44,236 nt of DNA from an uncultured beta proteobacterium (lineage in GTDB: Bacteria > Pseudomonadota > Gammaproteobacteria > Burkholderiales > Burkholderiaceae_C), in the NCBI GenBank assembly GCA_903906695.1, contig CAIVLG010000076.1, positions 1 to 44,236 of the forward strand, given 5' to 3'. The translations under genes were made by a program, and so were the position numbers. This document shows, piece after piece, positions 1-9,955 of this stretch (its first letter is position 1; each line of letters opens with the position of its first letter). The notes beneath the pieces are model-generated. The model was given only the letters and a program-made list of their open reading frames with translations, made no database searches and was not told the DNA's origin.

Positions 1-1167
1 GTCCTGCACCGGCCACAGTACAAAATTGGCAGGCGCGCCAACCCGGATCGTGCCATGGCTGTCCTGCAGTCCCAGGGCGCGTGCGGCGTGCCGCGTGACG
101 CCAGCGACGGCTTCCGGAACCGTCAGTCGAAAAAGCGTGCACGCCATGTTGAGCATCAACAGCAGACTCAGGGTGGGCGAGCTGCCGGGGTTGTGATCGG
201 TCGACACCGCCATCGGCACGCCGGCGCCGCGCAGGGCGTTGATTGGCGGCGGCCTGGTGTCGCGCAGCGTGTAGTAGGCGCCGGGCAGCAGCACTGCCAC
301 CGTGCCGGCGGCGCGCATGGAGTCAATGCCGGCAGCGGACAGGTGCTCGATGTGGTCGCACGAGAGGGCGCCGTAGCGCGCCGCCAGTTCTGCGCCGCCC
401 ATGTGCGAGAGTTGCTCGGCGTGCAGCTTGACCGGCAGGCCCAGTGCCTGCGCCGCCTTGAAGACGCGTTCAGTCTGCTGCAGCGAGAAAGCGATGCGCT
501 CGCAAAACACGTCGACCGCGTCGATCAGGCCTTCGGCGGCGAGCGCCGGCATCATGGTCTGACAGACCAGGTCGATGTAGTCGCTGCTGCGACCTGCGTA
601 TTCGGGCGGCAGGGCGTGCGCCCCCAGGAAGGTGGTGCAGATCGTCACGCCGTAAGCCTGGCCCAGTCGGCGCGCCACGCGCAACTGCTTGCGTTCATGC
701 TCGAGCGACAGGCCGTAGCCGGATTTGATTTCGATGGCACAGACGCCTTCGGCCAGCAGGCATTCCAGCCGGGCCGCAGCGCTGGCAAATAGCTGGTCCT
801 CGCTGGCGGCACGGGTGGCGCGCACGCTGGAAACGATGCCGCCACCGGCATGCGCCACGTCTTCGTAGCTGGCGCCGGCCAGGCGCATGGCAAATTCATT
901 GGCGCGCTGTCCGGCGTAGACCAGGTGCGTGTGGCAGTCCAGCAAGCCGGGCGTCGCCAGGGCGTTGGCGCCGTCGTGTGGTGCCGCTTGCCGCCACTGC
1001 GGCGGTAATTCGCTGGCCGCTCCGACCCAGACGATGTGCCCGGCATCGACCACGATGGCCGCTGCGTCGAGACCCGCGCCGCCATCGAGGGCACCCGGGG
1101 CGATGCGCAGATCGGTCCAGACGCCGTCGGCGCTGGACCGTTGGGATGCGGTGGTCATGCCGGTCAT
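1..1167 (-). CDS. hutI: Imidazolonepropionase HutI (3' end outside window)
   Basis: Hydrolyses 4-imidazolone-5-propionate to N-formimino-L-glutamate, the third step of histidine degradation, in the cytoplasm. Read on the minus strand, the frame stays open to base 1. It carries the amidohydrolase metal motif [10 protein letters not shown] near residue 75, followed by [30 protein letters not shown] and [11 protein letters not shown], all typical of HutI. About 389 codons are present; family members are about 405-420 residues, so only the C-terminal end is missing. The ATG at 1167 overlaps the hutD stop as ATGA; a second ATG at 1158 is equally possible, and neither has a clear Shine-Dalgarno. 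Last visible gene of the hut operon. The family assignment is firm; the exact start is not. Confidence 0.95.
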   Translation of the reverse strand, partial: MTGMTTASQRSSADGVWTDLRIAPGALDGGAGLDAAAIVVDAGHIVWVGAASELPPQWRQAAPHDGANALATPGLLDCHTHLVYAGQRANEFAMRLAGASYEDVAHAGGGIVSSVRATRAASEDQLFASAAARLECLLAEGVCAIEIKSGYGLSLEHERKQLRVARRLGQAYGVTICTTFLGAHALPPEYAGRSSDYIDLVCQTMMPALAAEGLIDAVDVFCERIAFSLQQTERVFKAAQALGLPVKLHAEQLSHMGGAELAARYGALSCDHIEHLSAAGIDSMRAAGTVAVLLPGAYYTLRDTRPPPINALRGAGVPMAVSTDHNPGSSPTLSLLLMLNMACTLFRLTVPEAVAGVTRHAARALGLQDSHGTIRVGAPANFVLWPVQD

Positions 1168-1754
1168 GCGGTGACGGGGTGAATCAGCACCGCCAGCAGG
1201 GCGGCGTCGGGGTCTTGCGATCGCAGTTGCCAGGCGATGGGCGCTGCGCTCCACCACAGGCCTTGCTGCGGCAGCAACGGCTGCCCCGTTTGGTCCGCAT
1301 CGCACGCCAGCCAGGTGCCGCGCAGCGCCAGCAGCAGACCGCATGCAGCACCAGAGAGGGTGGCGCTCGCGCTCAGCACTTTGACCTCGGCGCGACAGGC
1401 GGCGCGGCGTGTCATGACGTTGAAGTCGTGGCACTCGCCGGCGATCAGGCGCGCATTGATCGACGCTTCGCCGGCGAAGGAAAACGGCACCAGCGGGGTA
1501 TCCATCCGGTGTTCGATTCGGCCGTCGGCGTTGGTCAGGCAAACGCCAGCGCCGTCGAGCAGCGTGATGACCCGGTCGACGCCTTCGAAGCGCGAGAACG
1601 GTCCGTCGCCGGCGATCTGCGCGATGCTCACGCGCCAGTCGAATGTCTCCATGCCAGCACCTGCGGGTTGGCAGACGATTTCGCGCGTGACACCAGCACC
1701 GTTCTTCCACGGCCTGGCCTCGAGTTCTGCAACGTTGAACGTGTGGACTGCCAT
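1164..1754 (-). CDS. hutD: HutD family protein
   Basis: HutD is a cupin-like protein of about 190-200 residues found in hut operons; it is thought to moderate hut expression or flux rather than catalyse a pathway step. The protein opens with [20 protein letters not shown], a typical HutD start with the conserved PWKNGxG element, followed by REI and [19 protein letters not shown], also conserved. The frame is open upstream to 1865, but that extension is low-complexity and overlaps the ABC ATPase gene, so the ATG at 1754 is chosen, giving 196 residues. It lies 7 bp after the ATPase gene and overlaps hutI by 4 bp. Confidence 0.9.
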   Translation of the reverse strand: MAVHTFNVAELEARPWKNGAGVTREIVCQPAGAGMETFDWRVSIAQIAGDGPFSRFEGVDRVITLLDGAGVCLTNADGRIEHRMDTPLVPFSFAGEASINARLIAGECHDFNVMTRRAACRAEVKVLSASATLSGAACGLLLALRGTWLACDADQTGQPLLPQQGLWWSAAPIAWQLRSQDPDAALLAVLIHPVTA

Positions 1755-1761
1755 GACGGAC

Positions 1762-2538
1762 TCAGGCGCGTGACAGCACGGCTTGCAGGAACTCGCGTGT
1801 GCGCTGCTGCACCGGCTTGCTGAAAATGGTGGCGGGCGGACCGGACTCGATGATGCCACCGCCATCCATCACGACCACCACATCGGCCACCTCCTTGGCG
1901 AATTCCATTTCGTGCGTGACCACCATCATGGTCATGCCCTCGCTGGCCAGCAGCTTCATCACCTGTAGCACCTCGCCCACCAGTTCCGGGTCGAGCGCCG
2001 AGGTCGGCTCGTCGAACAGCATGACGCGCGGCTTCATGGCCAGCGCGCGGGCAATCGCCACGCGCTGCTTTTGCCCGCCCGAAAGACTGGCCGGCATGGC
2101 ATCGGCCTTCTCGGTCAGCCCGACCTTGGCCAACAGTGCACGCGCCTCTTTGCCGGCTTCGAGTGCCGACAGGCCACGCAGCATCTTGGGCCCGAGTGTG
2201 ATGTTGCCAAGCACCGAAAGATGCGGGAACAGGTTGAAGGACTGAAACACCATGCCGACTTCTTCGCGCAGGGCATTGAGGTCGGCATCGGGCAGCATCT
2301 GGCCATCTTGCACCAGGGTGCGGCCGCAGATGTCGACGCGACCCGCCTCCGGTTTTTCAAGTCCGTTGCAGCAGCGCAGCAGCGTGCTCTTGCCCGAGCC
2401 ACTGGGTCCGATCACGACCACGACCTGCGAGGCTTGCACATCGAAATCAATGCCGGCTAGCACCAGATGCTTGCCAAATGATTTGCGCAGGCTCCGAACG
2501 CTGACAATCGGGATCGGGTCGCTTGGCAGCGTGCTCAC
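1762..2538 (-). CDS. Polar amino acid ABC transporter ATP-binding protein (hut operon)
   Basis: ATPase of a HisP/GlnQ-type importer. It shows Walker [10 protein letters not shown], the signature LSGGQKQR, Walker [13 protein letters not shown] and the switch histidine in VVTHEM, in a normal 258-residue protein. Translation begins at GTG 2538, and the GTGA overlap with the permease stop indicates coupled translation. With the permease and binding protein just upstream, and set between hutU and hutD, it most likely serves uptake of histidine or a related imidazole compound. The substrate is inferred from context only, since this subfamily also carries glutamate, glutamine, arginine and cystine. 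Confidence 0.92.
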   Translation of the reverse strand: MSTLPSDPIPIVSVRSLRKSFGKHLVLAGIDFDVQASQVVVVIGPSGSGKSTLLRCCNGLEKPEAGRVDICGRTLVQDGQMLPDADLNALREEVGMVFQSFNLFPHLSVLGNITLGPKMLRGLSALEAGKEARALLAKVGLTEKADAMPASLSGGQKQRVAIARALAMKPRVMLFDEPTSALDPELVGEVLQVMKLLASEGMTMMVVTHEMEFAKEVADVVVVMDGGGIIESGPPATIFSKPVQQRTREFLQAVLSRA

Positions 2539-3203
2539 TGAACCATTCCTCCGGCACGCAGGTGCTGCTCCAGCCGTCGCAGCGCCAGTGAGGTCAGACC
2601 GGTCAGCACAAAGTAGACCACGGCAATCGCCAGATAGACTTCGAGTGAGCGGTAGGAGACGCTGATGATCTTCTGCCCTTCGTGCATCAGATCGTGAATC
2701 GTCAACAGCGACACCAGCGCCGAGTTCTTGATCAGGGCGATGAACTCATTGCCCAGCGGCGGGATCATGCGCACCACGGCCTGCGGCAGGATGACGGCGC
2801 GCATGGCTTGCGACGACGACAGGCCGATGGAGCGGGCCGCCTCGGTCTGGCCGCGGTCGACCGACTGGATCGCGCCGCGCACGATCTCGGACACATAGGC
2901 GCCTGAGTAGATGCCCATGCCGAGCACGCCGCAGAAGAAGGCCGGCAGCAGGATGCCGAATTGCGGCAGGCCGAAGAACAGGATGAACAGCTGCACCAAG
3001 AGCGGCGTGCCGCGTATCACGGCCAGGTAGGCGCTACACAAACCGTACACCAGCCGGCGCTCCGGATTGAGGCGCCCGATGCCCACCAGCAATCCCAGCA
3101 CGCAGCCCAGCAACAGGGAAACGGCTGTGACTTCAACCGTCTCCAGCGCGCCTCGCAGCAGCATCGGCCAGCCGGCCCAGACGGGCGAAAAGTCGAGCTC
3201 CAT
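2535..3203 (-). CDS. Polar amino acid ABC transporter permease (hut operon)
   Basis: Inner-membrane permease of the HisM/HisQ/GlnP family, 222 residues, with about five hydrophobic segments. The N-terminal part contains [19 protein letters not shown], and the EAA-type loop [20 protein letters not shown] that docks on the ATPase is clear, followed by [20 protein letters not shown], a hallmark of this family. There is only one permease gene, so the membrane core is probably a homodimer. It lies 18 bp after the binding-protein gene and its stop overlaps the GTG start of the ATPase. Confidence 0.92.
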   Translation of the reverse strand: MELDFSPVWAGWPMLLRGALETVEVTAVSLLLGCVLGLLVGIGRLNPERRLVYGLCSAYLAVIRGTPLLVQLFILFFGLPQFGILLPAFFCGVLGMGIYSGAYVSEIVRGAIQSVDRGQTEAARSIGLSSSQAMRAVILPQAVVRMIPPLGNEFIALIKNSALVSLLTIHDLMHEGQKIISVSYRSLEVYLAIAVVYFVLTGLTSLALRRLEQHLRAGGMVQ

Positions 3204-3221
3204 GGCGCCGCCGTGACAGAC

Positions 3222-3965
3222 TTATTTGCTCGCGCTAAACCACTTCTTGACGATCGCCGCGTAGCTGCCATCGGCCTTGAGCTTGGCCAGCGCAGCGTTC
3301 ACCGCCTTGGTCAGCTCGGGCGTGTCCTTGCGCAATGCGATGCCGTACTCCTCGGTGGTCAGTTGCTCGTCCAGAACGCGCAGACCCGGACGCGTGCGCA
3401 CGTACTGGTAGGCGGCGGGCTTGCCGGTCACTGCGGCATCAGCGCGGCCAATGTCCACCAGATTGAACATCTCCTGGTTCTTCTCCACTTCGACACGCTC
3501 GACCTTGGGAAAGTTCTGTTGCAGATAGCCGACCGACTTGGTGCCGACCTGGACACTGACCTTCTTGCCGTCCAGATCGGACAGCTTCTTGATCGCGGCG
3601 TTGTTCTCCTTGACCATCGCGACCAGACCACCGGCGTAATAGGCATCGGAAAAATCCACCACCTTCTTGCGCTCGTCGGTAATGTAGATCGCCGACATGG
3701 CCAGGTCAAAGCGTTTGGAGATCAGGCCCGGGATCAGGCCCTTGAAATCGATGTCCACCCACTCGACCTGCTTGCCCATCACCTTGGCCAGCGCCTCGGT
3801 CAGCTCGATGTCAAAGCCGGTGCGCTTGCCGCCATCGACGAACTCCATCGGCGGGAAGGTGGCGTCGGTGCCGACGCGCAGGGTCTTGTCCTGTGCCTGC
3901 GCGAGGCCGGCGCCAAGGGTCAGAAGGGTTGCCGTAGTGAGCAGGAAGGTGCGACGGATGTTCAT
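3222..3965 (-). CDS. Amino acid ABC transporter substrate-binding protein (hut operon)
   Basis: Periplasmic binding protein of the HisJ/GlnH type (SBP_bac_3), 247 residues. A Sec signal peptide (MNIRR, a hydrophobic core, cleavage after AQA near residue 24) precedes the mature start. The ligand-binding signature TDATFPPMEF, followed by GFDIELTEALAK and FDLAMSAIYITDERKK, is typical. The start at 3965 has GGAG nine bases upstream. First gene of the internal transporter block of the hut operon. It is separated from hutU by 214 bp that contain a palindromic repeat, so this block might also have its own promoter. Histidine or a related compound is the contextual guess for the ligand. Confidence 0.93.
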   Translation of the reverse strand: MNIRRTFLLTTATLLTLGAGLAQAQDKTLRVGTDATFPPMEFVDGGKRTGFDIELTEALAKVMGKQVEWVDIDFKGLIPGLISKRFDLAMSAIYITDERKKVVDFSDAYYAGGLVAMVKENNAAIKKLSDLDGKKVSVQVGTKSVGYLQQNFPKVERVEVEKNQEMFNLVDIGRADAAVTGKPAAYQYVRTRPGLRVLDEQLTTEEYGIALRKDTPELTKAVNAALAKLKADGSYAAIVKKWFSASK

Positions 3966-4047
3966 GAGAAGGTCTCCAGAAAGAAAAGAATGAGGTTGAT
4001 CGAATAAGGGAGTCGGAAATTGTAAAAGTACCAGTTGTCCTCCTGTT

Positions 4048-4117
4048 TGTCATTGCGGGCTTGACCCGCAATCCATGACCCCGAATGCACGGATGCCGGA
4101 TCGAGTCCGGCATGACA
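4048..4117. repeat. Palindromic intergenic repeat, copy 1
   Basis: Two inverted arms, each itself a hairpin: TTGCGGG-CTTGA-CCCGCAA in the left arm and TGCCGGA-TCGAG-TCCGGCA in the right. The outer ends are TGTCAT and ATGACA, and the inner ends resemble ATCCATG/GCACGGAT. The same layout recurs at 42,952-43,022, so this is a dispersed family. It fills the hutU to binding-protein gap and could act as an attenuator or an RNA processing or stability element between the two halves of the operon. The remaining bases of 3966-4179 hold no gene that I can recognise. Confidence 0.8.
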
Positions 4118-4179
4118 ACGTTATATCAGCAATTTCCTTCTCTGTAGCGCATTGTGCGTCAGTGCCAGCGGGGCGCGAT

Positions 4180-5913
4180 TCACTTGATCATCGGCAGTTT
4201 CAGGCCCTGTATTTTCGCGGTGGCAAGTGCCAGTTCATAGCCGGCATCGGCGTGGCGCATGACACCTGAGCCGCTGTCGTTGACCAGCACCCGGGCCAGA
4301 CGCTCGGCAGCGGCGTCGCTGCCGTCGGCCACGATCACCATGCCGGCGTGCTGCGAGTAGCCCATGCCGACGCCCCCGCCATGGTGCAGGCTGACCCAGG
4401 TCGCGCCGCCGGCGGTATTGAGCAGGGCATTGAGCAGAGGCCAGTCGGACACCGCGTCGGTGCCGTCACGCATGGCTTCGGTCTCGCGGTTCGGACTGGC
4501 GACCGAGCCGGTGTCCAGATGGTCGCGCCCGATCACGATCGGCGCCTTGAGTTCACCACTGCGCACCATCTCGTTGAAGGCCAGGCCGGCGCGGTGCCGC
4601 TCGCCCAGACCGAGCCAGCAAATGCGTGCCGGAAGTCCCTGGAAGGCGATGCGTTCGCGTGCCATGTCGAGCCAGCGATGGGTATGGCGGTTCTCTGGAA
4701 ACAGCTCCTTGATCTTGGCGTCGGTTTTGTAGATGTCCTCGGGGTCACCCGATAGCGCAACCCAGCGAAACGGCCCCTTGCCCTCGCAGAACATGGGACG
4801 GATGTAAGCCGGTACAAATCCCGGGAATTCAAAGGCATTCTTCAGCCCTTCGTCGAAGGCGACCTGGCGAATATTGTTGCCGTAATCCACGGTCGGGATG
4901 CCCATGGCCAGAAAGTCCAGCATCGCCTGCACGTGGACGGCGCAGGAGCGCGCGGCCTCGGCCTTCAGCCGGTCGTGCTGACTGGCATCCTTTTGCGCCG
5001 CCAGCCATTGATCAACGCTCCAGCCGATCGGCAGATAGCCATTGATGAGGTCGTGGGCCGAGGTTTGGTCGGTGACCAGATCCGGCTTGAGGCCGCCGGC
5101 ACGGGCGCGTTTGACCAGTTCGGGCAGCACTTCGGCAGCGTTGCCGAGCAGCGCAATGGAGACGGCCTCCTTGGCCTGCGTGTGCTGGCGGATCAGGGCG
5201 ATGGCGTCATCAATGTCGCGCGCCTGCTTGTCCACATAGCGGGTGCGCAGCCGGAAGTCGATGCTGCTCTGCCGGCACTCGATGTTCAGCGACACCGCGC
5301 CGGCCAGCGTGGCGGCCAGCGGCTGGGCACCACCCATGCCACCCAGCCCGGCGGTCAGGATCCACCGGCCGGCCAGGTCGTTGTTGTAGTGCTGACGCCC
5401 GGCCTCGACAAAGGTCTCGAAAGTGCCCTGCACAATGCCCTGGCTGCCGATGTAGATCCAGCTGCCGGCCGTCATCTGGCCATACATGAACAGGCCTTTG
5501 CGGTCGAGTTCGTGAAAGTGTTCCCAGTTGGCCCACTTGGGCACCAGGTTGGAATTGGCAATCAGCACGCGCGGCGCGTTTTCGTGGGTCTTGAAGACAC
5601 CAACCGGTTTGCCCGACTGGATCAGCAGCGTCTCGTCGTTTTCGAGCGATTTGAGCGATGCCAGAATCTGGTCGAAGCACTCCCAGTTGCGCGCCGCGCG
5701 CCCGATGCCGCCATAGACCACCAGGTCCTGCGGTCGCTCGGCCACTTCAGGGTCCAGGTTGTTCTGGATCATGCGGTAGGCGGCCTCGGTGAGCCAGCTC
5801 TTGCAAGTCAGCACACTGCCGCGCGGTGCCCGGATGACACGGCTGGCGTCATGACGCGGGTCATGGACTTCAGTGACATCCGCTGACGCAACAAATTTCT
5901 CGGTGGCGTTCAT
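4180..5913 (-). CDS. hutU: Urocanate hydratase
   Basis: Urocanase converts urocanate to 4-imidazolone-5-propionate using tightly bound NAD as an electrophile; cytoplasmic and second in the histidine pathway. The 577-residue protein is full length. It has the glycine-rich NAD-binding stretch [12 protein letters not shown], the conserved [26 protein letters not shown] and the C-terminal [18 protein letters not shown]. The frame is open to 5937, but the ATG at 5913 has AAGGAG eight bases upstream, so that start is preferred (MNATEKF). It follows hutH by 25 bp. Confidence 0.97.
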   Translation of the reverse strand: MNATEKFVASADVTEVHDPRHDASRVIRAPRGSVLTCKSWLTEAAYRMIQNNLDPEVAERPQDLVVYGGIGRAARNWECFDQILASLKSLENDETLLIQSGKPVGVFKTHENAPRVLIANSNLVPKWANWEHFHELDRKGLFMYGQMTAGSWIYIGSQGIVQGTFETFVEAGRQHYNNDLAGRWILTAGLGGMGGAQPLAATLAGAVSLNIECRQSSIDFRLRTRYVDKQARDIDDAIALIRQHTQAKEAVSIALLGNAAEVLPELVKRARAGGLKPDLVTDQTSAHDLINGYLPIGWSVDQWLAAQKDASQHDRLKAEAARSCAVHVQAMLDFLAMGIPTVDYGNNIRQVAFDEGLKNAFEFPGFVPAYIRPMFCEGKGPFRWVALSGDPEDIYKTDAKIKELFPENRHTHRWLDMARERIAFQGLPARICWLGLGERHRAGLAFNEMVRSGELKAPIVIGRDHLDTGSVASPNRETEAMRDGTDAVSDWPLLNALLNTAGGATWVSLHHGGGVGMGYSQHAGMVIVADGSDAAAERLARVLVNDSGSGVMRHADAGYELALATAKIQGLKLPMIK

Positions 5914-5938
5914 GTCAGGTACTCCTTTGGGATGCAAT

Positions 5939-7519
5939 CTATTGATGACTCGGCAGGATCTGTAGCAAACCAGGCGGCCAATCCGATCGATGCGCCCACA
6001 GGCGCATGGCTTCGATATCAGGGGCCAGATAGCGGTCGCGCTCCAGGAACTTCACGCTGCGGCGCAACTGCGCGATCTCGGCTTCCAGCAACGCCGAGCT
6101 TTTCAGGGCAATGGCCTCGCGTTTGAGTTCGATGCCCTGGGCCGCAGCCATGGCCTCGATGCCGACCACCACCGCTGTGTTGTTGACCATGTCACCGAGG
6201 CGGCGCGCCGCAAAAGCGGCCATCGAGACATGGTCCTCCTGATTGGCCGAGGTCGGCAGACTGTCGACGCTGGCAGGGTGCGCCAGCGACTTGTTTTCGG
6301 AAGCCAGCGCCGCGGCGGTGACCTGCGCAATCATGAAGCCTGAATTGAGTCCGCCATCGCGCACCAGAAACGGCGGCAGACCCGACAGGCCGCTGTCCAG
6401 CAGCATGGCGATGCGCCGCTCCGAAATGGCGCCGATCTCGCTCACCGCCAGCGCCAGGATGTCGGCTGCGAAAGCCACCGGTTCGGCGTGGAAGTTGCCG
6501 CCGGAGATGACTTCATCCTCGCCGCCGGCGTCATCGCCGACGAACACAAGTGGATTGTCGGAGGCCGCATTGGCCTCGACGCGCAGCACGTTCGCTGCGT
6601 GCTGCAAGTTGTCCAGGCAGGCGCCCATGACCTGGGGGATGCAGCGGATCGAATAGGGGTCCTGCACGCGGCCGCAATCGGCGTGGGACGGCACGATCTC
6701 GCTGCCCGCAAGCAACTCGCGCACCGCCGCCGCCACGGCAATTTGCCCTGGCTGACCGCGGGCCGCATGAATGCGCGCATCAAATGGTTTGATTGAGCCC
6801 TGGATGGCTTCGAGCGAAAGCGCGCCCGACAGCAGCGCGGCAGCGAACACGTCCTCGGCGCCAAACAATCCGGCCAGCGCCAGCGAGGTGCTGACCTGGG
6901 TGCCGTTGAGCAGCGCCAGGCCTTCCTTGGGACCGAGCACGAACGGTTCGAGTCCGATGCGGCGCATCGCCTGCGTTCCGCTGATCATTTCGCCTTGGGC
7001 AGTGGTAGCCTGGCCTTCGCCGATCAGGACGCAGGCCAGATGGGCCAGCGGCGCCAGGTCGCCCGACGCGCCGACCGAGCCCTTGGCCGGGATGCTGGGC
7101 AGGATGTCGGCATTGAAGAGTGTCAGCAAGGCGTCCACGATCTCGGGCCGGATGCCCGAATGACCACGCGCCAGGCTTACAGCCTTGGTCGCCAGCACCA
7201 GGCGCACGACGGATCGTGCCAGTGGCTCGCCTGTACCCACACTGTGCGACAGCACCAGATTGCGCTGCAACTCGGCCAGATGGTCGTTGGCGATGCGCGT
7301 GCTGGCGAGCTTGCCAAAACCGGTGTTGATGCCGTAGACCACCTTGTCGTTTTCAACGATCTGTCGCACCGCCTGCTGCGCCCGCAGCAAGCCGGCGCGC
7401 ACCGTGGGGTCGAGGTCAAGCTGGACCGAACCGGCATGGATCCGGCGTAGCTCGCGCAGGCTGACGCGGCCTGGGTGAAGTTGCAGACTTTGCGATTGAC
7501 CAGTGACGGATGGGTTCAT
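5939..7519 (-). CDS. hutH: Histidine ammonia-lyase
   Basis: Removes ammonia from L-histidine to give urocanate, the committing step of the pathway. The Ala-Ser-Gly triad that cyclises to the MIO cofactor is at residues 151-153 ([14 protein letters not shown]), and the active-site tyrosine loop [12 protein letters not shown] lies near residue 62. Later conserved elements include [16 protein letters not shown] and the [15 protein letters not shown] block. The 526-residue protein is within the usual length range. It lies 33 bp after hutC and 25 bp before hutU on the same strand, consistent with one transcript. Confidence 0.97.
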   Translation of the reverse strand: MNPSVTGQSQSLQLHPGRVSLRELRRIHAGSVQLDLDPTVRAGLLRAQQAVRQIVENDKVVYGINTGFGKLASTRIANDHLAELQRNLVLSHSVGTGEPLARSVVRLVLATKAVSLARGHSGIRPEIVDALLTLFNADILPSIPAKGSVGASGDLAPLAHLACVLIGEGQATTAQGEMISGTQAMRRIGLEPFVLGPKEGLALLNGTQVSTSLALAGLFGAEDVFAAALLSGALSLEAIQGSIKPFDARIHAARGQPGQIAVAAAVRELLAGSEIVPSHADCGRVQDPYSIRCIPQVMGACLDNLQHAANVLRVEANAASDNPLVFVGDDAGGEDEVISGGNFHAEPVAFAADILALAVSEIGAISERRIAMLLDSGLSGLPPFLVRDGGLNSGFMIAQVTAAALASENKSLAHPASVDSLPTSANQEDHVSMAAFAARRLGDMVNNTAVVVGIEAMAAAQGIELKREAIALKSSALLEAEIAQLRRSVKFLERDRYLAPDIEAMRLWAHRSDWPPGLLQILPSHQ

Positions 7520-7552
7520 GACTGAATTCGGATGGGGGTGACAGACTGCTGC

Positions 7553-8326
7553 CTAACCAAAACTCGGATTGCCGTCGGCGCGCAGGCGGCTGCCAAGCCG
7601 GTAGCGTGACGCCGGGTGCAGGCAGCGCACCACCGTCACCGGCACGTGGCGGTTCCAGGTGCGTCGCGTCAGCAACAGGCAGGGTTCTGCGGCCGACATG
7701 GCCAGTCGAGCGGCTTGCTCGGCGCTGGGCAACACGGCATCCACCAGGTGCTCGATCTGGTCGTACGGCACCTGACGCACCAGGTATTCGCTGGGCGGCG
7801 TGCGGGTCAGGTCCTGGCTCAGAAAATCGGGCACCACCTGCGGGTTGACGTAGCGGTCTTCCAGTTGCACCGGCGTCCCGTCTTCGAGGTGCAGGCAAAT
7901 GCTGTGAAACACCGATTCGCCGGCGCGCAGGTCCAGCCAGGCCGCCACGTCGGGCGACGCTGCGATGCGCTCGGCCAGCAGCAGGCGATAGCCCCATTCG
8001 TGGCCACGCTCGCGAATGTCTCTTGCAATATTGGCAATTTGAAGCAGCGTGGACTGCGCCTTGTCTTCCGCCACAAAGCTGCCGACGCCGGCTTGGCGTA
8101 CGATGCGCCGCTGCTCCACCAGTTCACGCAGGGCACGGTTGATCGTCATGCGGGAAATGCCGAATTGCGCCACCAACTCGTGTTCTGAAGGCAGGCGGTG
8201 GCCTGCGGGCCAGGAACCGTCCTGGATCTTGCCGATGATGAAGGACTTGATCTGCTGGTACAGCGCAAGGCCTTGCACCGCTGGTGATCCGGTTGCGGCT
8301 TTTCGTTGCACGGGTTTGGCTGGCAT
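7553..8326 (-). CDS. hutC: Histidine utilisation repressor HutC (GntR family)
   Basis: Transcriptional repressor that responds to urocanate in known systems. The N-terminal winged-helix GntR domain spans about residues 20-86 (LPSEHELVAQFGISRMTINR is the recognition region) and a UTRA effector domain follows from about 105 to 250 (FHSICLHLEDGTPVQLEDRY is its typical signature). At 257 residues it is of normal length. Unusually for a repressor it lies inside the operon, 9 bp after an ABC ATPase gene and before hutH, so it should control its own synthesis through the palindrome at 11,003-11,020. Effector and target are inferred from the family and context. Confidence 0.94.
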   Translation of the reverse strand: MPAKPVQRKAATGSPAVQGLALYQQIKSFIIGKIQDGSWPAGHRLPSEHELVAQFGISRMTINRALRELVEQRRIVRQAGVGSFVAEDKAQSTLLQIANIARDIRERGHEWGYRLLLAERIAASPDVAAWLDLRAGESVFHSICLHLEDGTPVQLEDRYVNPQVVPDFLSQDLTRTPPSEYLVRQVPYDQIEHLVDAVLPSAEQAARLAMSAAEPCLLLTRRTWNRHVPVTVVRCLHPASRYRLGSRLRADGNPSFG

Positions 8327-8335
8327 GGAGCGTTC

Positions 8336-9118
8336 TCAGTGGTCCTGTGCCGCCATCGACTCGGCGCGGATCTCTTCTGTCAGGCGCGCCTTGATCGCCA
8401 TGAACTCGGGCGTGGTCTTGAGCGTGTAATGACGCGGGTGGGCAAAGTCGACAGCGACTTCGGTCTTGATGCGGCCCGGGCGGGCGCTGAAGACGGCGAC
8501 CCGATTGGCCATGAAGATGGCTTCGTCGATATCGTGCGTGACAAACAGCACGGTCTTTTGTTCGGCTTCCCAGATGCCCAGCAGCAGTTCCTGCATCAGC
8601 ACGCGGGTCTGGTTGTCGAGCGCGCCAAAGGGCTCGTCGAGCAACAGCATCTTGGGGTCGTTGGCCAGGGCGCGGGCAATCGCCGTGCGTTGCTGCATGC
8701 CACCCGAGAGCTGTTTGGGAAAATGATTTTCAAAGCCACTCAAGCCCACCTTGGCGATGAAGAACTCGCTGCGTTCGCGCTGAAGACTCTCGGCCATGCC
8801 ACGTTCTCGCAAGCCGAAGCGGATGTTCTGCGCCACCGTCAGCCAGGGAAACAGGGTGTAGCTCTGAAACACGACACCGCGGTCGGCGCCAGGGCCTTCG
8901 ATCGGCTGACCGTCCAGCAGCACCTGCCCGGCGGTCGGGAAATCCAGGCCGGCCACGATGCGCAGCAAGGTCGATTTGCCGCAGCCCGAAGGGCCCAGGA
9001 TGGTGACGAAATCGTTTTCGCGCACCTCGAAATCCACCGGCAACAGTGCCTGCGTGCTTTGGCCGCGTGTGCCGCTGAAGGTGCGTGACACGCCGCGGAT
9101 CGACAACCGGCCTTTCAC
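8336..9118 (-). CDS. ABC transporter ATP-binding protein, TauB/SsuB type
   Basis: ATPase of a nitrate/sulfonate/taurine-type importer, 260 residues, with Walker [10 protein letters not shown], signature LSGGMQQR, Walker [13 protein letters not shown] and switch region FVTHDIDEA. The frame is open to 9313, but the extension is a shadow of the permease gene. The GTG at 9118 makes a GTGA overlap with the permease stop and starts a normal [18 protein letters not shown] N-terminus after the initiator. Part of the first transporter of the hut operon. The substrate is unknown; an imidazole or a histidine derivative is only a contextual guess. Confidence 0.9.
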   Translation of the reverse strand: MKGRLSIRGVSRTFSGTRGQSTQALLPVDFEVRENDFVTILGPSGCGKSTLLRIVAGLDFPTAGQVLLDGQPIEGPGADRGVVFQSYTLFPWLTVAQNIRFGLRERGMAESLQRERSEFFIAKVGLSGFENHFPKQLSGGMQQRTAIARALANDPKMLLLDEPFGALDNQTRVLMQELLLGIWEAEQKTVLFVTHDIDEAIFMANRVAVFSARPGRIKTEVAVDFAHPRHYTLKTTPEFMAIKARLTEEIRAESMAAQDH

Positions 9119-9942
9119 AGCGTGCTCCAGGCAAACAGACGACGATTGAGTGCCTTGAAGGCAAAGTCGGAGATCAGGCCGATGATGCCGATCACGATGA
9201 TGCCGAAAATGATCTGCCCGGTGTTGAGCAGCGCCTGGCTGTCGGTGATCATGTGGCCGATGCCCGACGACGAGCCAATCAGTTCGGCCACGATCACGTA
9301 GGTCCAGGCCCAACCCAGCACCAGGCGCAATGTCTCGGCAATGCCGGGAGCTGCGCCCGGTATCAGGACGCGCCTGACAATGCCCGAGCTGTTGGCGCCC
9401 AGGGTGTAGGCGGCTTCCACCAGATCACGTCGGGCGCCGCCCACAATGAAGGCAATCATCAGCGTGATCTGAAAGACCGAGCCGATGAAGATCACCAGAA
9501 GTTTTTGCGTTTCACCAATGCCCGCCCACAGGATCAAGAGCGGAATGAAGGCGGAGGCCGGCAGGTAGCGGCAAAACGAAACAAAGGGTTCGAAAAAAGC
9601 CTCGACCGGCTTGTAGGCGCCCATCGCAATCCCCAGGGGGACCGCGATGATGGAGGCAAGCACGAAGCCGCCCACCACGCGCCACACCGTCATGCCGATA
9701 TCGTGAATGAAGTTGAATTCGGTAAACAGCAGCCAACCTTCGCGCACCATCGTGACCGGGCTTGCCAGAAACGTGGGCGACACAAATCCACCCAGCGTAA
9801 ATGCGGCCCAGAGCAGCACGAACAGGATGAAGAAGCCGACGCCCAGCAGCCATCGGGCACGCGGACCCACGGCTTCCAGTGGCGCCATCGGCCGCCTGGT
9901 CTGACGGCTAAGCAGGGATGGAACCTTGGGCGTCGCGTGCAT
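9115..9942 (-). CDS. ABC transporter permease, TauC/SsuC type
   Basis: Inner-membrane permease of the BPD_transp_1 family, 275 residues with about six hydrophobic segments. The N-terminus is cytoplasmic and basic, then a transmembrane stretch begins near residue 30 (WLLGVGFFILFVLLWAAF). The EAA loop EAAYTLGANSSGIVRRVLIP is clear. Conserved TauC-type wording includes GMTVWRVVGGFVLASIIAVP and LGWAWTYVIVAELIGSSSGI. It lies 13 bp after the binding-protein gene and overlaps the ATPase gene by 4 bp. The role in the hut operon is inferred from position. Confidence 0.9.
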   Translation of the reverse strand: MHATPKVPSLLSRQTRRPMAPLEAVGPRARWLLGVGFFILFVLLWAAFTLGGFVSPTFLASPVTMVREGWLLFTEFNFIHDIGMTVWRVVGGFVLASIIAVPLGIAMGAYKPVEAFFEPFVSFCRYLPASAFIPLLILWAGIGETQKLLVIFIGSVFQITLMIAFIVGGARRDLVEAAYTLGANSSGIVRRVLIPGAAPGIAETLRLVLGWAWTYVIVAELIGSSSGIGHMITDSQALLNTGQIIFGIIVIGIIGLISDFAFKALNRRLFAWSTL

Positions 9943-9955
9943 GGCAGGCAGTTCC

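Noticed and set aside
55..792. Long plus-strand frame opposite hutI
   Set aside because: It is antisense to the clear HutI motifs on the minus strand; low-complexity His/Arg/Ala-rich translation is typical of a GC-rich shadow.
645..1094. Minus-strand frame within hutI
   Set aside because: It is hutI out of frame; the true frame has HTHLVYAG and is open to base 1.
2961..4007. 348-residue plus-strand frame
   Set aside because: Antisense to the permease and binding-protein genes; no recognisable domain and His/Gln-rich composition.
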